Assembly: GCA_026645375.1 (NCBI GenBank)
Contig: JAPFFX010000429.1
Coordinates: 1-6,314 of the forward strand
Direction of reading: 5' to 3'
Origin: Citricoccus sp. WCRC_4
GTDB lineage: Bacteria > Actinomycetota > Actinomycetes > Actinomycetales > Micrococcaceae
Length of the DNA: 6,314 nt
The stretch's first letter is position 1. Every line of letters starts with the position of its first letter. Below, piece after piece: positions 5,511-6,314 of the stretch. A program made the position numbers and the translations under genes. The notes under the pieces were generated by a model, which did not search any database, was not told the origin of the DNA, and saw only the letters and a program-made list of their open reading frames with translations.

Positions 5511-6314
5511 TCAGGCGCGGCCGAACTCCGCGGTCTCGAGGGTCCAGGCGCGGGCCTGGTCGCTGAAGGTCACGCCGAGTCCGGGGCGCTGCGGCAGGAG
5601 CATGCGGCCGTCCTTGGTCTCCAGGCGCTCGTTGAAGAGCGGGTCGAGCCAGTCGAAGTGCTCCACCCACGGCTCACGCGGATACGTGGCCGCCAGGTGG
5701 AGGTGGATCTCCATCGCGAAGTGCGGGGCGAGGTCGAGTCCGGCCTGGTCGGCCAGGGTCGCGAGCCGCTGGAACTGGGTGATGCCGCCGACGCGCGGTG
5801 CGTCCGGCTGGATGATGTCACAGGCCCGCGCCGCGATGAGGCGTTCGTGCTCGGCCACGGAGGCGAGCATCTCACCGGTGGCGATCGGGGTGTCCAGCGC
5901 TGCGGCGAGGTCGGCGTGGCCCTGCACGTCGTAGGCGTCGAGGGGCTCCTCGATCCAGACCAGGTCGAACTCCTCCAGGCGGCGCCCCATCCGCAGGGCG
6001 GTGGCGCGGTCCCACTGCTGGTTGGCGTCCACCATGAGCGGTACGTCCGGGCCGATGTGCTCCCGGACGGCGGCCACCCGGCGCAGGTCCTCCGCGGAGT
6101 CCGGCAGGCCGACTTTGATCTTGATGCCGCCGATGCCCTCTTCGAGGGACTGGCTGGCGCGGTCCTTGACCTCCTCGAGGGATGCGTTGAGGAAGCCGCC
6201 GGAGGTGTTGTAGGTCCGCACCGAGTCCCGGTAGGCGCCAAGCAGCTTCGCCAGCGGAAGCCCCGCGCGCTTGGCCTTCAGGTCATACAGGGCGATGTCC
6301 AGTGCAGCGAGCGC
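5511..6314 (-). CDS. Enolase superfamily enzyme, mandelate racemase type (aldarate-dehydratase-like), C-terminal part
   Basis: Partial: 267 residues are visible and the reading frame stays open to the right edge, so the N-terminal capping domain and start are missing. The GTG at 6219-6221 is internal, because the 31 residues before it (ALAALDIALYDLKAKRAGLPLAKLLG and on) are typical family sequence. Counting from the first visible residue, the active site is complete: KIK at Lys65 and Lys67, metal ligands Asp96 (VDANQQW), Glu122 (WIEEP) and Glu148 (ATGE), then Asp171 (QPDAPRVGG), His198 (PHFAMEIH) and Glu218 (WVEHF). The spacings 29, 26, 26, 23, 27 and 20 equal those of mandelate racemase (K166, D195, E221, E247, D270, H297, E317, from memory). 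L-talarate/galactarate dehydratase shares this layout, and the PHFAMEIHLHLAA to PLFNERLE region resembles it more. Likely reaction: Mg-dependent abstraction of a proton alpha to a carboxylate, then dehydration of an aldarate. A gntR gene follows on the same strand. Confidence 0.95.
   Translation of the reverse strand, partial: ALAALDIALYDLKAKRAGLPLAKLLGAYRDSVRTYNTSGGFLNASLEEVKDRASQSLEEGIGGIKIKVGLPDSAEDLRRVAAVREHIGPDVPLMVDANQQWDRATALRMGRRLEEFDLVWIEEPLDAYDVQGHADLAAALDTPIATGEMLASVAEHERLIAARACDIIQPDAPRVGGITQFQRLATLADQAGLDLAPHFAMEIHLHLAATYPREPWVEHFDWLDPLFNERLETKDGRMLLPQRPGLGVTFSDQARAWTLETAEFGRA

Noticed and set aside
5511..6221. Treating the enolase superfamily gene as a complete 236-residue protein starting at 6221
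   Set aside because: The frame continues upstream to the window edge with conserved family sequence, so the GTG at 6219-6221 is an internal valine codon.

Overview
The window is high-GC DNA (roughly two thirds G+C by eye) with short intergenic gaps, GTG starts alongside ATG, and a lipoprotein-type signal on the transporter's binding protein. Together these point to an actinobacterium, and the protein flavour suggests a Micrococcaceae-like genus (Arthrobacter/Citricoccus/Kocuria type). That placement is inference. No mobile element, tRNA, rRNA or CRISPR array is visible, and no gene-free stretch exceeds 300 bases (the longest is about 184).

Layout: (1) 19-906, minus strand, a LysR-type regulator. 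(2) 907-1090, a divergent control region with a repeated ACATGCAT element, a weak candidate promoter and two overlapping inverted repeats in the presumed tctC leader. (3) 1091-4686, plus strand, a four-gene operon tctC-tctB-tctA-usp: a complete tripartite tricarboxylate transporter (TTT) with a small UspA-family protein overlapping tctA by 4 bases. (4) 4698-5453, minus strand, a FadR-type GntR regulator, convergent with the operon across an 11-base gap. (5) 5511 to the right edge, minus strand, the C-terminal 267 residues of a mandelate-racemase-type enolase superfamily enzyme whose start lies outside the window. A perfect 28-bp palindrome lies between (4) and (5).

Working model (inference): this is a carboxylate or sugar-acid utilisation locus. 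TctC captures an organic acid outside the membrane and TctAB imports it; the LysR protein is the natural candidate to switch the transporter on. The enolase superfamily enzyme has the KxK plus His/Asp active site of mandelate racemase and of aldarate dehydratases such as L-talarate/galactarate dehydratase. Dehydration of an aldarate would be the first catabolic step, and the FadR-type protein is the likely regulator of that step. If both halves serve one pathway, the TTT substrate may be an aldarate rather than citrate.

Nothing here is clearly a new system. The most worthwhile leads are the translationally coupled Usp protein with a degenerate nucleotide-binding motif, the mutually exclusive leader structures before tctC, the repeated element in the divergent promoter, and the 28-bp palindrome after the enzyme gene.
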